A stretch of DNA of 64,000 nucleotides from Trichobilharzia szidati (GCA_944472155.2 OX235277.1:15820804-15884803), one strand, 5' to 3'; counted from the stretch's first letter, positions 23,881 through 35,856 are shown. Notes: a model not told the origin generated them from the sequence alone. A program made the numbers and translations.

Positions 23881-24320
23881 CGACATTTAAGTAAGATTAA
23901 ACGACGATCCGCATTTCGCCGATCATATATAGGCGTATATACGACTGATTTCCCTTCCACAAACTGGAAAATATGCAAATGAAAAGCAACAATTTGGCGA
24001 TAGAAGAAGAAGCAACAAAGATAGGAGAAAAATAGGTGAACATAGAGAAGACACAGGTGATGTAGATTATTGGCCAACAGCCAAATACTTATCTGCCTCC
24101 CTGGGAAGCATCGTTTCAACTACATGCGGGCAGAATTGATGATGGGAGGAGGTTATGAAAGAAAAGACGGTTCACAAAAGCAAGGCAAGCTATTATTTCT
24201 CTCAAATCTGTGTGGAGATGAACAACACTGAGCGCTCAGCATGAAAATATGATCCGGATTTTTGACTCCAATATGAACCGACTGCACACCTTCGTCATCT
24301 ACAACAACTGCAAATTTTTG
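23880..24320 (+). mobile_element. RTE-type LINE relic, left arm
   Basis: Aligns by eye with the better RTE copy at about 26,290-26,740: phrases for FADDI, the SH/LPQTGKY region, the lysine-rich stretch, SIVSTT, SLKSVWR and NRLHTF can be traced. It is full of stops and shifts. A piece of about 100 bases that is present in the right arm (about 42,670-42,790) is missing here. Confidence 0.65.
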
Positions 24321-24324
24321 CTCA

Positions 24325-25345
24325 ATGCTACTAAACCATCTGGATGTGATGGAAGGGAACCCCATCCAATGAAGATGTGCCGCTCAGCATATGCAATCAA
24401 TAATAATAATAAAATTAATTTCCAAGGCATCTACCGAAAACACATGAGCATTGGATAGAATGCTTATTCATTCCTAATCTATAACCGTAGTACATGAAAC
24501 ATGTATCTACTTATCATTATTATTATTACTATTGAATAAATAGATTTCATATGAACACAACATCTCACTGATCTGCGTATTTGAATTATACAATCAAATG
24601 CAATGCGGTAGTTTTTACACTGCTCAAAGCATTCGATGATACTTTTTATGATGAGTTACAGAATATAGAGGAAGTTGAAAGTGCTGCCTGATATTTGCAG
24701 ACTTATTAAATGCTCACCATTAAAACTGAAATGATTTTGGAAACGTCTACTCTCAATGAGAAGATTCCTAAACTAATTAATCTGATGAGAAAACAGGTTG
24801 AACAGTTTGGATTACACGGACAGTGGAGATATATGCTTATCCAAAATTTATTCTGCAAACATTTGAGCTACTTACTTAGAGTTAGTAGAATGATGTGAAC
24901 AACAGAATTTATTCCAACATTCAGCATACAATCGAAATTATATTCAATCAATCAACGAAGGTCTATGAAGCAGAATTTAAAGAGCAGGCCAACTTTTGGT
25001 CGAACGCCTCAGCTGAATACTTTACATACAGGGATATATATATGTCATCAGAATAACATCGGAAAATATGAGGCTGATGGGCAAATAAACTATTTTGAAT
25101 CAATCATGCATAACGAGAGGTGTGGATGCTTTCCAACTCATGTTCAAACAGATAGGTGGAAGGGAGTATGAGTGAATTAAATTAAGAAAAAATGAAATAA
25201 GGCCCAATTCAGCCAACTTAATAAACAACCAATTATCAGAGAGAGAATCGAGAACGGAATATTATAGGTATTAATAGTGTTAAAAACAGTTGAGATAATG
25301 GAACTGATGAAGGATCGATTTAAATCAATCACGAATAATGATAAG
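24325..25345 (+). repeat. Repeat R3, copy a (left arm)
   Basis: A diverged direct copy of 29,190-30,190 in the same arm. Shared blocks include caatcaataataataat, atgtatctacttatcatta, aaagcattcgat and attatcagagagagaatcg. It has mirror copies at 41,425-42,435 and 38,135-39,125. I do not recognise the family; no conserved frame is evident. Confidence 0.75.
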
Positions 25346-25549
25346 GAGTGGAATAGAAGTAAAATAGCTATAATAATAATAATAACCGTCAATAAGAAAG
25401 ACAAATTACCATGGTAGGTTGAGAGTGACCGCTATTGCCTTATATACACAGAGATCGGGTTTGCAAACTCCAGTTGCAGTGGCAAACGTCTTCTTGTTTG
25501 TTTATCTGCTGACAGCAGTGAATGTCTTTATAGCGTCAATATCATGCCC

Positions 25550-25561
25550 ATAGCCTACAAG
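25550..25561 (+). repeat. Target-site duplication, left side of RTE copy
   Basis: atagcctacaag, one mismatch from 27,097-27,108. The empty site in the right arm (about 41,204-41,215, reversed) has the 27,097 version. Confidence 0.8.
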
Positions 25562-27096
25562 TCCTGAAGGCAATCAAGATGCTGAAAGCTGGAAAACCAG
25601 CAGGACCAGATGGAATCCCAGCAGAAGCATTGAAAGTGGACCCAGAGACAACAGCAAACTTGATGACACCACTACTGAAGAAGGTGTGGAAAGAAGGCAA
25701 AGTACCTGAGGATTGGAAGAAAGGATACCTATTCAAACTACCAAAGAAAGGAGACCTAAGTCAATGCAAAAACTGGCGCGGAATTATGCTCCTGTCCATC
25801 CCAAGCAAAATACTAAGCCGCATCATTCTGGAAAGGATCAAACAAGCCCTGGATGAAAAACTTCGACCAGAACAAGCTGGATTCAGGAGAAACAAGTCAT
25901 GTATTGATCAAATCGCCACACCACGGATCATCACTGAACAAAGTTTGGAATGGCAGTCACCTCTCTATCTCAACATCATCGACTTTGAAAGGGCCTTCGA
26001 CAGCGTCGATCGAGAGGTGATTTGGCAACTACTTCGCTACTACGGGGTGCCACCGACAATTATACATCTCATCCAACAGCTGTATGACAATGCTGCATGC
26101 CAAGTAATCCACATCGGGAAACTCAAGGAATCCTTCGAAGTGAGGACAGGAGTAAGACAAGCTGGGTGACTGCCTACTATCGCCAATGATTTTCCTGATT
26201 GCAGTAGATTGGATAATGCGACAAACAGCGGGCAATGAGGAAACAGGCATAAGATGGACTCACACAAAGAACTTGGAGGATCTGGACTTCGCCGATGATA
26301 TATGCCTGATTTCCCACAAACTGGAAGATATGCAAGTGAAAGGCAACACGTTGGCAGAAGAAGCATCAAAGATAGGACTCCAGGTGAACATAGAGAAAAC
26401 GGAGGTGATGAAGATCCCTGGCCAACACCAACAACAACAGACAGCAATCAGCATAAATGGAAAGAACCTGAAAGAAACAACCTCCTTTACCTACTTGGGA
26501 AACATTGTTTCAACTACAGGCGGAACTGACGAGGATATCAAAGCAAGGATCGAGAAAGCAAGGCAAGCTTTCATTAATCTCAAGTCTGTGTGGAGGTCAA
26601 CATCATTCAGCGTCAAAAATAAAATCAGGATTTTCAACTCCAACGTGAAGTCAGTACTACTATACGGATCAGAGACTTGGCGCGTCACAAAGAGCACCTC
26701 AAACAAACTACATACCTTCATTAACAGTTGTCTTCGTTCAATCCTCAAGATCAGATGGCCGGAAAGGATCAGCAACAAAGATCTCTGGGAGCGAACCAAC
26801 CAGGAACCGATTGTGAAACAAATAGGCAGGAAGAAATGGAGATGGATTGGCCACACACTGAGGTAACCAGCAAGTGACATCACTAGACAAGCCATTGCTC
26901 GAGTGGAACTCGAAAGGGAAGCGACGAGTTGGTCGTCCAAGGGTGACCTGGAGGAGATCATGTGAAGAGGAGATGAAAGCATGTGGGCAGACCTGGAGCC
27001 AGGTGAAAATTCTAGCAGAGAACCGAACGCAATGGAGACGCATGGCTGAAGCCCTATGTTCCTCTAGGAACTAAAGGAAATAATAATATAATAATA
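25562..27096 (+). mobile_element. 5'-truncated RTE-type LINE, unique to the left arm
   Basis: The insert encodes the RT domain of an RTE-clade retrotransposon (schistosome SR2-like by recollection). It starts AGKPAGPDGIPAEALK and carries FERAFDSVDREV, motif B-like FEVRTGVRQ, then DWIMR and motif C LDFADDI. The end is the RTE C-terminus, GKRRVGRPRVTWRR and NRTQWRRM. The reading frame breaks at about 26,165 (extra bases inside GVRQGC), by TAA at 26,865 and by a one-base shift near 26,893. The endonuclease domain is absent through 5' truncation. The 3' end is a short (ATA)n-type tail, usual for RTE. It interrupts PLE E. Confidence 0.9.
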
Positions 27097-27108
27097 ATAG
27101 TCTACAAG
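27097..27108 (+). repeat. Target-site duplication, right side of RTE copy
   Basis: atagtctacaag, identical to the empty site on the reversed right arm. Confidence 0.8.
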
Positions 27109-28170
27109 ATACCTTGTTATTGAACAGTTTAGCACTATGACTTCAGCTGTTTCCAGATACTTTGGCAAATGCTCCATCATGCTATTGGACAATCGCCTTT
27201 CCATATGACCTGTGTATCTGTTTCCAAAAACACACTCAAACTGGTATACGCAGTTTGAATGGGCAAAGTTTGGTGACCGGTCTTTCTTACATGGTTGAAG
27301 AACCCACTTGGTGGTCTTTAGAAGTATGAATTTTCCAGCTTAATAACTTTTGCCTGACGGCTTTATAATTTTTTTGCTTGACCACCTCTTGAAAATTACA
27401 AGCTTAAAATGGAGCTTGCTTTGAAAGTGTTTGGATAGTTTTGTTGAGCCTTCTTCCTTTGGATTATTTGTTGATGAAGCTTTCGGGATATGCATTCTAT
27501 GACGAGAAAGCCTTCAGCGACCTTATTTCATATTCATCTGTACTTCAGGAAAACATTTTGGAATGATCTACAGAACAATGTTCTGACTAAGTCCTCTTTA
27601 TGTTGAGTTGGAGAAAAGCTTAGAAAATGTATGTATTTTACCGTCCATGAAGATTTTCCAAGCACAGATCTTTCCTATGTCCCTTGAGTTGTTTTCATCA
27701 GAGAAACATCTAGGAATCCAATACTATAATTTCCTACATGTTGTCTTATGAAGTGAAGCTTCGGATGGTATGCACTGAATTTTAGCAACAAGTTTTCAGG
27801 TGTACATTGACTTTCACAGGCAATTAAAATGTCGTCCACATATCTAAGACATAACTCCGTATGGCGTTTATGCCTTTTCAACTTGTGGGCGTCTAGGCCC
27901 AACACGAATAATTCTGCAAATAGCAATCTCAGGTAACACCATTAACTCGGTGGACTAGACGTCCATCGAATTGAAATAGGATAATTTTTAGTGCGGTGCT
28001 GAAGACTTGTGAGTTGTCATCATATGTTCTAAGGCTCGCAAAATATCTCACGGTACTAAGAGTCTGAAGTTTCTTCGTCTACTGACATTAACAAACACGA
28101 ATGTATGTGCATTTCGTATTTCGTCATTTAAAACGGTTAAAATAATTAGTCCCTTTGATAAATTCCAATG

Positions 28171-28794
28171 AGGCATTAAGAAGACAAATTTCGCGAGATG
28201 ATATCATTTCGTAATTTCTTTACAACCGCTTTACAACTAAGATGGTTGACAGTAATAAAATAAAGATCATGACGATTACTCAGTTAAATAAAAAAAACAA
28301 AAGCACATACTAATGACCAATCATATTTAGATAGGTCATGTTGTCCATGGTAGGCGAAGATTGAAGTCTATTGTATTTTGTACACACAGTTTAGGCTGTA
28401 TGTGATTAATCCAAAGTGCTTCCATCACCTTCAATAACCTTGAATTATTAGTATTATTATTGATGTCAGGTCACAAAATCAATATCAATGACTGTTTCAC
28501 AATTATTTCACAAAACTCTAATCCAAGGTTATTGAAGGTGATGGAAGCAATTTGGATTAATCACATACAACCTAAACTGTGTGTACAAAAATCAATAGAC
28601 TTCAATCTTCGCCTACCATGGACAACATAACCTATTTAAATATGATTGGTCATTAGTATGTACTTTTGTTTTTATTTAACTGAGTAATTGTCGTGATTTT
28701 TATTTGATTATTGTTAACCATTTTAGTTGTAAAGCGGTTGTAAAGAAACTATGAAATGATATCATCTCGCGAAATTCGTCTACTTAATGCCTTA
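28171..28794. repeat. Nested fold-back in left arm (about 270-base arms)
   Basis: 28,171-28,443 and 28,525-28,794 are near-perfect reverse complements (both carry atgatatcat, caaccgctttacaact and tgtccatggtagg or their complements), with a loop of about 80 bases. It lies at the 5' side of PLE E and may be its terminal repeat in inverted arrangement. The right arm holds the same structure at 39,525-40,144. Confidence 0.85.
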
Positions 28795-29189
28795 TTCAAA
28801 TATAAAACGGTGTTAAATTTCCATCTTCCATTTATTCATTTTCTGAATTAGAGGTATACTACTGATCAGTAGCTCGACAGTCATTCCCATAGTTTAATGG
28901 ATTCTCCCTGTGACTCTTATTTGAATTGTAGCAGCTTGAAAGCCTAGTAAAATATCAAATGTACAGTCTCAATGCAGAACAAAATGTCAGGGAATTACTT
29001 GGTCACATACAGGATTGATTTTCTCAATAATACTAATTCCTTGGTTAGACGTTAGGTACGTGATGGTTGACAAGTTCAAAATAGAAGGTGATTGTCACAA
29101 TCGTGTAAACACTTCACACAGATTTATTTATGTGCAACTGAAGGGAATGAGAAACTGTGAAGGGGAATTGAAAGCCGGTTGACAATTGT

Positions 29190-30190
29190 GCAGTCATATG
29201 AATGTGACGGAATGGAACTAGATCCAATGCAGATATGCCACATAGCGTATGTAATCAATAATAATAATAACAATTTCCATAGAATCTTCCGAAAAGACAT
29301 GAGCAGTGAATATAATGTTTATTCATTCCTAGTCTATAATAGTTGTTTATGTAAAATGTATCTACTTATCATTATTATTACTACTATTGAAGAAATTGAT
29401 TTCATTTGATCACAACGTCTTACTGGTCTGCATATTTGAATCACACATTCATAAGTGATGCAGGAGTTTGTACACTGTTTAAAGCATTCGATACTACTTA
29501 TTATGATGAGTCACACAACAAAACGAAAATTGAAAGCGCTATCTAACATCTACAGACTCGTGAAGTTGACATTGTTAAAACTGAAAGGATTTCGGAAACA
29601 TCTGCTCTCCATCAGGAGATTCTCAACAGGACTGCTGAAAATAATAAGAAATACCATATTAAACTGATGAAATTATGTTGAATAGGTTGAATACACAGAC
29701 AGCATGGGTATAAGCATATTCCTAGTTCAATCCGGCAAACACTTGAACTACTTACTTCGATTTAGTAGAATAATGCGAACAATAACGTTGATTTCAACAT
29801 TCCGTATAAAATTGAAATAAGTTGCTAACAATCAACGAAGGTTAATGAAACAGCATTTAAAGAATTCGTCAAATTTTGGTAGAACTACTGAACTGAACAC
29901 TCTATATACGGGGATATAAATGTATTCTAATAAAATTACATTGGAAGATAAAAGGCTGATGAGCGAATAAGCTACATTGAATCAATCATGCATAGTGGCG
30001 TGTTTAGAGGCTTTTCAGGGCATTTTAACACAGAAAAGTGGAAGAGATTATGAGTGAATTAAGGTTCAGTTGAGCAAAATTAACAAAGAATTAATTATCA
30101 GAGAGAGAATCGCCCTCAGAACAACAATAATGTTAAAACCAGTTAAGATAATGGTAGTGATAAAGGATAAATTTAAATGAATCCAGAAGA
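29190..30190 (+). repeat. Repeat R3, copy b (left arm)
   Basis: Second, diverged direct copy of R3 (see 24,325-25,345). It matches its right-arm mirror at 38,135-39,125 much better than it matches copy a, so the a/b duplication predates the inverted duplication. Confidence 0.75.
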
Positions 30191-30402
30191 ATCTGTTAAA
30201 ATATTGAAATGACTGAAGAACTACTGATAAGTAGTGTACCTTATTCAGAAACTGAATACCTGCTTGGTGTACTTTTAAATGTCCAATCCGTGATTGCGTA
30301 TGACTTCCAATTCCAGCATCATTATCTTGACGGCATACACACACATCTAATTGAAATTGGATATTTCTACGACATACCTGAATGCTGAATATTCAACTGA
30401 AT

Positions 30403-30602
30403 TTTTCTTTATTCCTTCAAATTCCCAGTGGAACATAGGGCTTCAAGCTCGAGGCTTGAAGTTTCTGTAGCAGTGTTTATTTTTACAGGATGAGGTTGCT
30501 AGCTACATGCCCAACCATTCCTCTATACTAGCGTAATTTCTGGCTTAGCGAGGTAAAGGAGTGCGCTCGGCGAGCGTCCTAACCACTATGCCACCAAGGC
30601 AC
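30403..30602 (-). mobile_element. tRNA-headed SINE (type A), left arm outer copy
   Basis: Flanked by 12-base duplications, attcaactgaat at 30,391-30,402 and attcagctgaat at 30,603-30,614. On the - strand it has a tRNA-like head, then a body ending in a 21-base palindromic block around cctcgag. About 35 bases of the head, including the B box, are deleted here. The right-arm partner keeps them but has a different deletion. Confidence 0.85.
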
Positions 30603-30614
30603 ATTCAGCTGAAT

Positions 30615-31500
30615 AGTTTAACCGAAATTAGATGTATGCATTAAATCCTGCTTTATTAACCTGTGTTACTTGCTTTAAGTTTGATTCCGGAAATAAATGT
30701 TATCAAAATCATTTTAGCTTGTGACGAAAAACGAAATCACCTTAATTAATGTGTTTCACCTAATAAATAATTCCGACGACTCATACGATTTACAGGGATT
30801 GTGTTTTTTATGCAAGCTCACAAGTTATTGCAAGGTCACCAAAGATACTATGGAAAGTAAATGAGATTCCCTTATAGATTGAAAAGCCTTAAGGCGAAAG
30901 TGAACATATACTTCAATCGATGCATTTCAACGTGGGAATAACCGTCGAAGCAAGGCAGTTAAACGCATCTGCTCTGTGTTATACTTTTTGCAAAATGAAA
31001 CGCATTGACGTATTAGTACACAGATGCGCTTCATATGCACCTATTCTTACTTTAATGAAGTCCTAACGACGGGAATATAAGCCGAACGACGAGTTGAGAT
31101 AGATTCCTGAGGATGTCTTACTGTAACAACAGAAGATAAGGGCCAAGCAACAGATCGTTTATTAAGAAAATCAGCAGGTATTTATAGATTTTTATTTGCA
31201 TTATAATTCGTTTTTGTTAGCGGAGAAGCAACCTCTTCTGGTTGGTTGTTTTCTTGCTCAAGCCTATTCTTTCATCTCTTTGTGGCCGTTTCTTAGACAG
31301 TCCCGTCATATATCTGCGAATAGTATCTGCACATGTTAAGTCTGCTGTGATTGGTTGGTGAGTTCATCAACATTAGGCTTTTTTATTGTTTTTTCTCATG
31401 ATCATAATTCTGGATGTAAACATTAACACAAATTGTTGTTTGCAATTTTGGCTTGCAGACAGCTCTCATCACATTACTAAGAAAATAATACATTGTTTAG
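30615..31500. other. Arm sequence, no gene recognised
   Basis: Shared with 36,785-37,680, nearly identical. No open frame or repeat is recognised. Confidence 0.45.
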
Positions 31501-31552
31501 CTTCATAGTAAATAATGTAGCCTCGGTGGTAACATCATCACTCACTGCGAAA

Positions 31553-31628
31553 TGCAGGTATATCCAGATGACGATACCAAAATAGGACGAAATGTGCATC
31601 CTGGATTCCACTGCTAGTCACCATCCAC
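31553..31628 (+). ncRNA. Decayed Sm-alpha-type hammerhead ribozyme, left arm
   Basis: The segment ccaaaataggacgaaatg, then catcctggattccactgct and ccatcca, follows the schistosome Sm-alpha hammerhead as I remember it. The core GAA lies at 31,589-31,591. Helix III is AUGU/GCAU instead of ACGC/GCGU, with compensatory changes, and the cleavage triplet is AUC at 31,598-31,600. However, the first core strand is CAGAUGA at 31,565-31,571 (CUGAUGA needed) and helix II is disrupted by extra bases. Probably inactive. Confidence 0.65.
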
Positions 31629-32217
31629 AAATTAAATTCTAAAAAATGAAGCCCAATTTTCTGATGTTTATGAGTCAAATTGTTTTCCGTTGTTTTCTAT
31701 TTGCAGTGCATTATGATTCGTATCATTAAACCATGAGATCTATGGAAAAGTTCCACGTGAATCATTACTGCTTTCATAAGTCTTATAAGGAGTGTTTCAA
31801 ACAGACCATACTCACCTTACTTCACTTAGTGATTTTATTAATTTGACTTTTGACCGGAAATTATTTTGCAACCTTCTCATACATTTAACATGAATACACG
31901 AATGTACAGCTTAATTGATGACTTCACCATAAAGGAAATTTTCTTCGCTGAATTGTCTTTTATTTTCTTCATGAAGTGGTATTGGTGGAAGATGGATCAA
32001 ACAACTATTTTATAATCACTTGAGCTACTTGTCTATAGATAGTAGTGTAAGCATTTGACAAAAAGATTTCTTTTCATGTGGCTTCATGTGAATATTTCAC
32101 TGACTTGAGACCCAGGATGACAATGTCGTCATCACCAGATTACAGTTAACGGATAATCTCAAAGCCTTCTCGATTTTGTTGCGTGCGAATCAGATAATCT
32201 GAAGATGCTGTGTGCTG

Positions 32218-32437
32218 TTGTGGTGGTGTGACGCCGACAATGTGTACCAACGGAATATAATTTTCACATATTCCCACAGTTCATTTCGGAATTTGCAACA
32301 GAATACGACATATCAATCTGAACATTCCATTTGATGTTAGAGACAGAATACTTTCCCACAGTTCAAAACTACTGCATTGGTAACAGAATACTATGTATAT
32401 CTGAACATTAAATTTCATGTTGTTTGATTTAAACCGA
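32218..32437 (+). repeat. Dispersed repeat R2, left arm
   Basis: Matches 49,841-50,060 (ttgtggtggtgtga, then ttcccacagttca twice, then ctgaacatt). It is interrupted at its 3' end by the SINE at 32,438. Confidence 0.65.
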
Positions 32438-32655
32438 GCGTCGGTGGCATAGTGGTTAGGACGCTCGCCGACCATGCACATGGTCCGGGGTTATATCCCC
32501 GGCCGACGCACTCCTTTACCTCGCTAAGCCAGAAATTACGCAGGTATAGAGGAAAGGTTGGGCATGTAGCTAGCAACCTCATCCTGTAAAAATAAACACT
32601 GCCACAGAAACTTCAAGCCTCTGGCTTGAAGCCCTATATTCAACTGGGGAATGTG
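32438..32655 (+). mobile_element. tRNA-headed SINE (type A), inner edge of left arm
   Basis: The head 32,438-32,510 is 73 bases with a perfect 7-bp acceptor stem (GCGTCGG with CCGACGC), A box TGGCATAGTGG and a decayed B box GGTTATATCCC. The anticodon arm is replaced by a palindrome, so it is not a tRNA gene. A target duplication is visible only on its left (atttaaaccga). Homology to the right arm ends inside its tail. Confidence 0.85.
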
Positions 32656-33070
32656 GAGGTTACAAAAATATATATATATTAGAGGTGAAAAAATAGTCTT
32701 GGTTGACCCAAGTTAAAAGAACATATTGAAAGTCAAAATAACAATGTCGTTTTGTTTTTCATTCATTGGGAAATACAAAAACATTTATTATAATGAACAA
32801 TGAAGATCACTAAACCAAATAACAAAGGTAATAGTACATCTGTTATGGTGTCAAAATAAAGTTTACTAACTTGATCACCGTTCGCCAGTCCAGGGTCATT
32901 TTTTGTTGTCGAGTTAGCCAATTGGTGAAGATAACAAAACCACGTGTAGGTTGTTGGATTTGATCAGTGTGTAAAATTATAAAAGTAGTGTGTGTTAACA
33001 CAGTGAACTTGCTTATCACATTCGTGTTGATTTTGTCACTTCATGGGGGAAGGAAGTGTTGTAACCGGAT
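32656..33070. other. Spacer sequence beside the left arm edge
   Basis: AT-rich and starting with a (TA)n run at 32,670-32,680. Probably the 3' untranslated part of the - strand PLE that follows. No gene seen. Confidence 0.4.
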
Positions 33071-35100
33071 CAGATTCTGTTTTAGTCCATCATTCCTATT
33101 CAGACAATTTGGATTCCACTTGATAAAAAGTGCTTTCGATATAAGAGGTCCTTTGTGACTTCTGAAATGCTTTTTCTGGATTATTTCAATATTGTCAAAA
33201 TCAATTTTGTGGCCTGATTCTATAGGTGATGATTTTTCAAGTTTTTCTAGTTCAACCGGATTTCTCGGTGGTCGAAGACATGCTCTACGATGTTCATTTC
33301 TTCTGATTTTGATTTATTGAGATGTTTGTTCGATGTATATTGCATCACATTCCAAGCATTCCATTTTATAGACACAACTAGATAGAAAATCTTTAGGGAT
33401 TTGATCTTTTATATGGACAAGGTTGTTTCGTAATGTGTCTGATGTTTTGAAGAAAACTCTAATGTCGAGCGGATTGAGCACTCCTCTGATATCGTCTGAC
33501 GTCTCTGCTCTATGTGAAATGACGACTAATGAGGTCCATGTTTGCGGAATACGTTTTCGGTCATACTTAATGTCTGTGTTGATTTTGTTGATGAAGTTCC
33601 TTGGGTGGTTGTTTTGCTTGAGAGTTTCAGTAATGTTTGATATTTCTTCTTTTTCTTTCTCATCCATCATCAGAGAGTGTGCTCGTCTAAGAAGGCTTGA
33701 AACAACTGAAATCTTTGCTCTGATGGTGTGTGATTATCTGAAGTCTAAACATTTATTGGAGTGGGTTTTCTTCCTGAATATGGATATATTAAATTGTCTG
33801 CTTTCCGTCCTCTTAACTACGCAGTCTAGAAATGGTAGTTCACTGACGTCTGATTCTGGTTCCAAAGTTAACTGGATTCTGGGAAATACACAGTTTATCT
33901 TCTCCAAGAATGATCTGTTTAGATCTCGTTTCAGCACTACAAAATTATCATCTACACATCTTAACCATATTTTAGGAGTGAGTATGCTTGAAAAGATGTT
34001 ACTTTCGAATATATTCATGGAAAGGTCAGTGACTATTGGGGAGACTGGTGAACCCATAGCAACACCATTTGTCTGTCTATATAAACTCTCTTTAAATGTA
34101 AAATAATTGCTTTCTAGATAGATTTTCAATGTCTGAATTTTTTTACTTATGTCCAGTGGACATCCTTGTGATAGTGTTTTATCTGCTTCTAGTATACTGG
34201 AAATGATATCAAGACTTCCGGTAGTAGGAATGCTAGAATGTAATGAGTTAATATCATAGCTTACCATAATGTCTTCTTTATCAATTTCTCGGTGTTCAAT
34301 TTGGAATTTGAAATTATATGAATCTCTTGCAATATTTTGAGTGTCCTTTTGTGGTGGTTGTAGTACTGAGAGTAAGTATTTAGAGAGGTTGTATGTCGGT
34401 GAAATCTATTGCGGTTCTTAATGGAACTTTGGGTTTATGTATATTTGGTTGACCGTAGAATGTTGAAGGTACATAAGACTTTGGTTTTAGTTTAAAACAG
34501 AGAGAATTTCCAATTTTTGGTTTCATTTCTGAAGGAGTCTGTTTGTTTTTAGTTTCATTTTGTTGAATTCGGCGGATTTCTTCTTCTCTTCAGTGAGTAA
34601 GTATGGTCCTTCATATAGGTGTTTAGTCGCCTTCTTTTCATAATCCGTTCTGTTCATTATCACAGTGACGTTTCCCTTGTCAGCTTTCGTTATAACGATG
34701 CTTTTCTCTTTCTTCAAATTTCTTAAGGCTTAATATTCTCGTTCGGTGAGACTAGAGGGTATGCTTCATTGTGTCATTAACATGTGTGATATTTTTGACT
34801 AACAGATTGTGATTCTTCATTGGTGAATTGTTGTAGAGCAGGTTCGATCATAGGTGCTAATTGCTGAACCGATAATGGCTTTCTGGTGATATTGAAATTC
34901 AGACCTTTCTTTAGTAATGAGATTTCATTTTCGGTTTGTATCTTGTTTGACATGATATGTATGGCTCTAATATTCTTTATATCATTTGCTGAGGCTTTCT
35001 TGGATGTTTCTTTTCTTCGAGTTTCAAGAATTTTTGTATTTGTCTTCTTTTAGTGACATTATGAAAATGAGATTCTGGTTCATTAAACAGTTTTGAAAGG
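33070..35100 (-). mobile_element. Penelope-like element D in the spacer, most complete PLE here
   Basis: On the - strand: LLKKGLNFNIT at about 34,920-34,890; the N-terminal motif ITKADKGNVTVIMNRTDY at about 34,700-34,645; RT motif A MVSYDINSLHSSIP at 34,267; motif B YRQTNGVAMGSPVSPI; motif C RCVDDNFVV; then FLDCVV near 33,790. The GIY-YIG entry is CVYKMECLECDAIYIEQTSQ near 33,375-33,317, where the usual IG is IE. It continues with ELEKLEKSS, IESGHKIDFDNIEIIQK and IKWNPNCLNR to about 33,080. It covers nearly the full length but has stops between blocks, so it is inactive. It is a different family from PLE E (motif C CVDD versus YVDD). Confidence 0.88.
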
Positions 35101-35609
35101 ATTCATAGATATGGCTTGTTACAAGTAATGTTAAACAGTCGTCTATATTTTTGATTCTGGTTCGATAAGATTCAAGTTTGATGTCGCAGTTATGTATTTT
35201 TTCTAGTAAAAATACTTTGGAGGTATGATTTGCAGCAAGTATGGATCTGTGCGAATATTCAAGAGGTTTAACTCGTAGTGACTTTGGAATAATTCCACTT
35301 TGTAGACAGCGAACGTTGAAAATAATATGAGTATAGAAGTCACATTTATGCTTCTATAGAGTAATCTGGTTTTTAATTAAGTTATATACGTCCAAACCAA
35401 GTTCACTTTTAACAGTTTGAAAAAATTTGAGGGTGATAAAGTTACTATTATCATTTCTATTATTATTATTATTAGGATGCAGTAATTTCAATTAAGATGC
35501 AATTTCAAAAGGTCTAACACTCAGCTCTGTGTGCGAACTGACAACTCAATCAACCACTGCATTCGTATCTATAGACTATGTATATTAACCACTCACTGAG
35601 CGTGTGATT
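35101..35609. other. Spacer end: PLE 5' flank, (ATT)n run and R2 remnant
   Basis: A short ATT microsatellite lies near 35,450-35,475. The last 35 bases (about 35,575-35,609) continue repeat R2 of the right arm across the SINE insertion, as the uninterrupted copy at 50,040-50,090 shows. Confidence 0.45.
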
Positions 35610-35620
35610 TCGGTTTAAAT

Positions 35621-35856
35621 ATTTTTCTTTTTATTCCTTCACGTTCCCAGTGGAACATAGGGCTTCAAGCTCGAGGCTTGAAGTTTCTGTGGCAGTGTTT
35701 ATTTTTACAGGATGAGGTTGCTAGCTACATGCCCAACCTTTCCTCTATACCTGCGTAATTTCTGGCTTAGCGAGGTAAAGGAGTGCGTCGGCCGGGGATA
35801 TAACCCCGGACCATGTGCATGGTCGGCGAGCGTCCTAACCACTATGCCACCGACGC
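35621..35856 (-). mobile_element. tRNA-headed SINE (type A), inner edge of right arm, complete
   Basis: The same SINE as 32,438-32,655, here with its full tail (ending in an AATAAA-like, A-rich stretch on the - strand) and with both 11-base target duplications, tcggtttaaat at 35,610-35,620 and 35,857-35,867. Confidence 0.88.

Larger units (their letters stand above)
25410..28170 (-). mobile_element. Penelope-like element E, left arm, interrupted by RTE
   Basis: On the - strand, 27,675-27,926 encodes RT motif C (LRYVDDILIACES), followed by a stretch ending FLDVSL, typical of PLE reverse transcriptases. About 27,265-27,110 encodes the GIY-YIG entry (CVYQFECVFGNRYTGH, then RRLS and EHLPKYL). 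The 3' end continues at 25,549-25,410 after the RTE. Frames between these domains are shifted. The right-arm copy (about 40,150-41,370) is uninterrupted by RTE but equally shifted, so both are dead. Confidence 0.8.
22155..32655 (+). repeat. Left arm of giant inverted repeat
   Basis: The reverse complement of about 35,636-44,745. Many segments match end to end: for example, the frames at 25,177-25,404 and 30,066-30,344 recur with identical translation at 41,363-41,590 and 37,971-38,249. The arm is 1.4 kb longer than its partner, because of a 1,535-bp RTE insertion and a local deletion of roughly 100 bases near 24,080. The inner two thirds are nearly identical to the partner. The outer 2.5 kb differ at roughly 6-14% of positions in the stretches I compared by eye. 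Confidence 0.93.

Noticed and set aside
26040..26982. Several - strand frames of 65-163 codons
   Set aside because: Shadows of the RTE reverse transcriptase on the + strand.
30066..30344. 92-codon frame identical in both arms, taken as a conserved gene
   Set aside because: The arms are nearly identical at DNA level, so identity says nothing about coding. It overlaps repeat R3 and has no motif.
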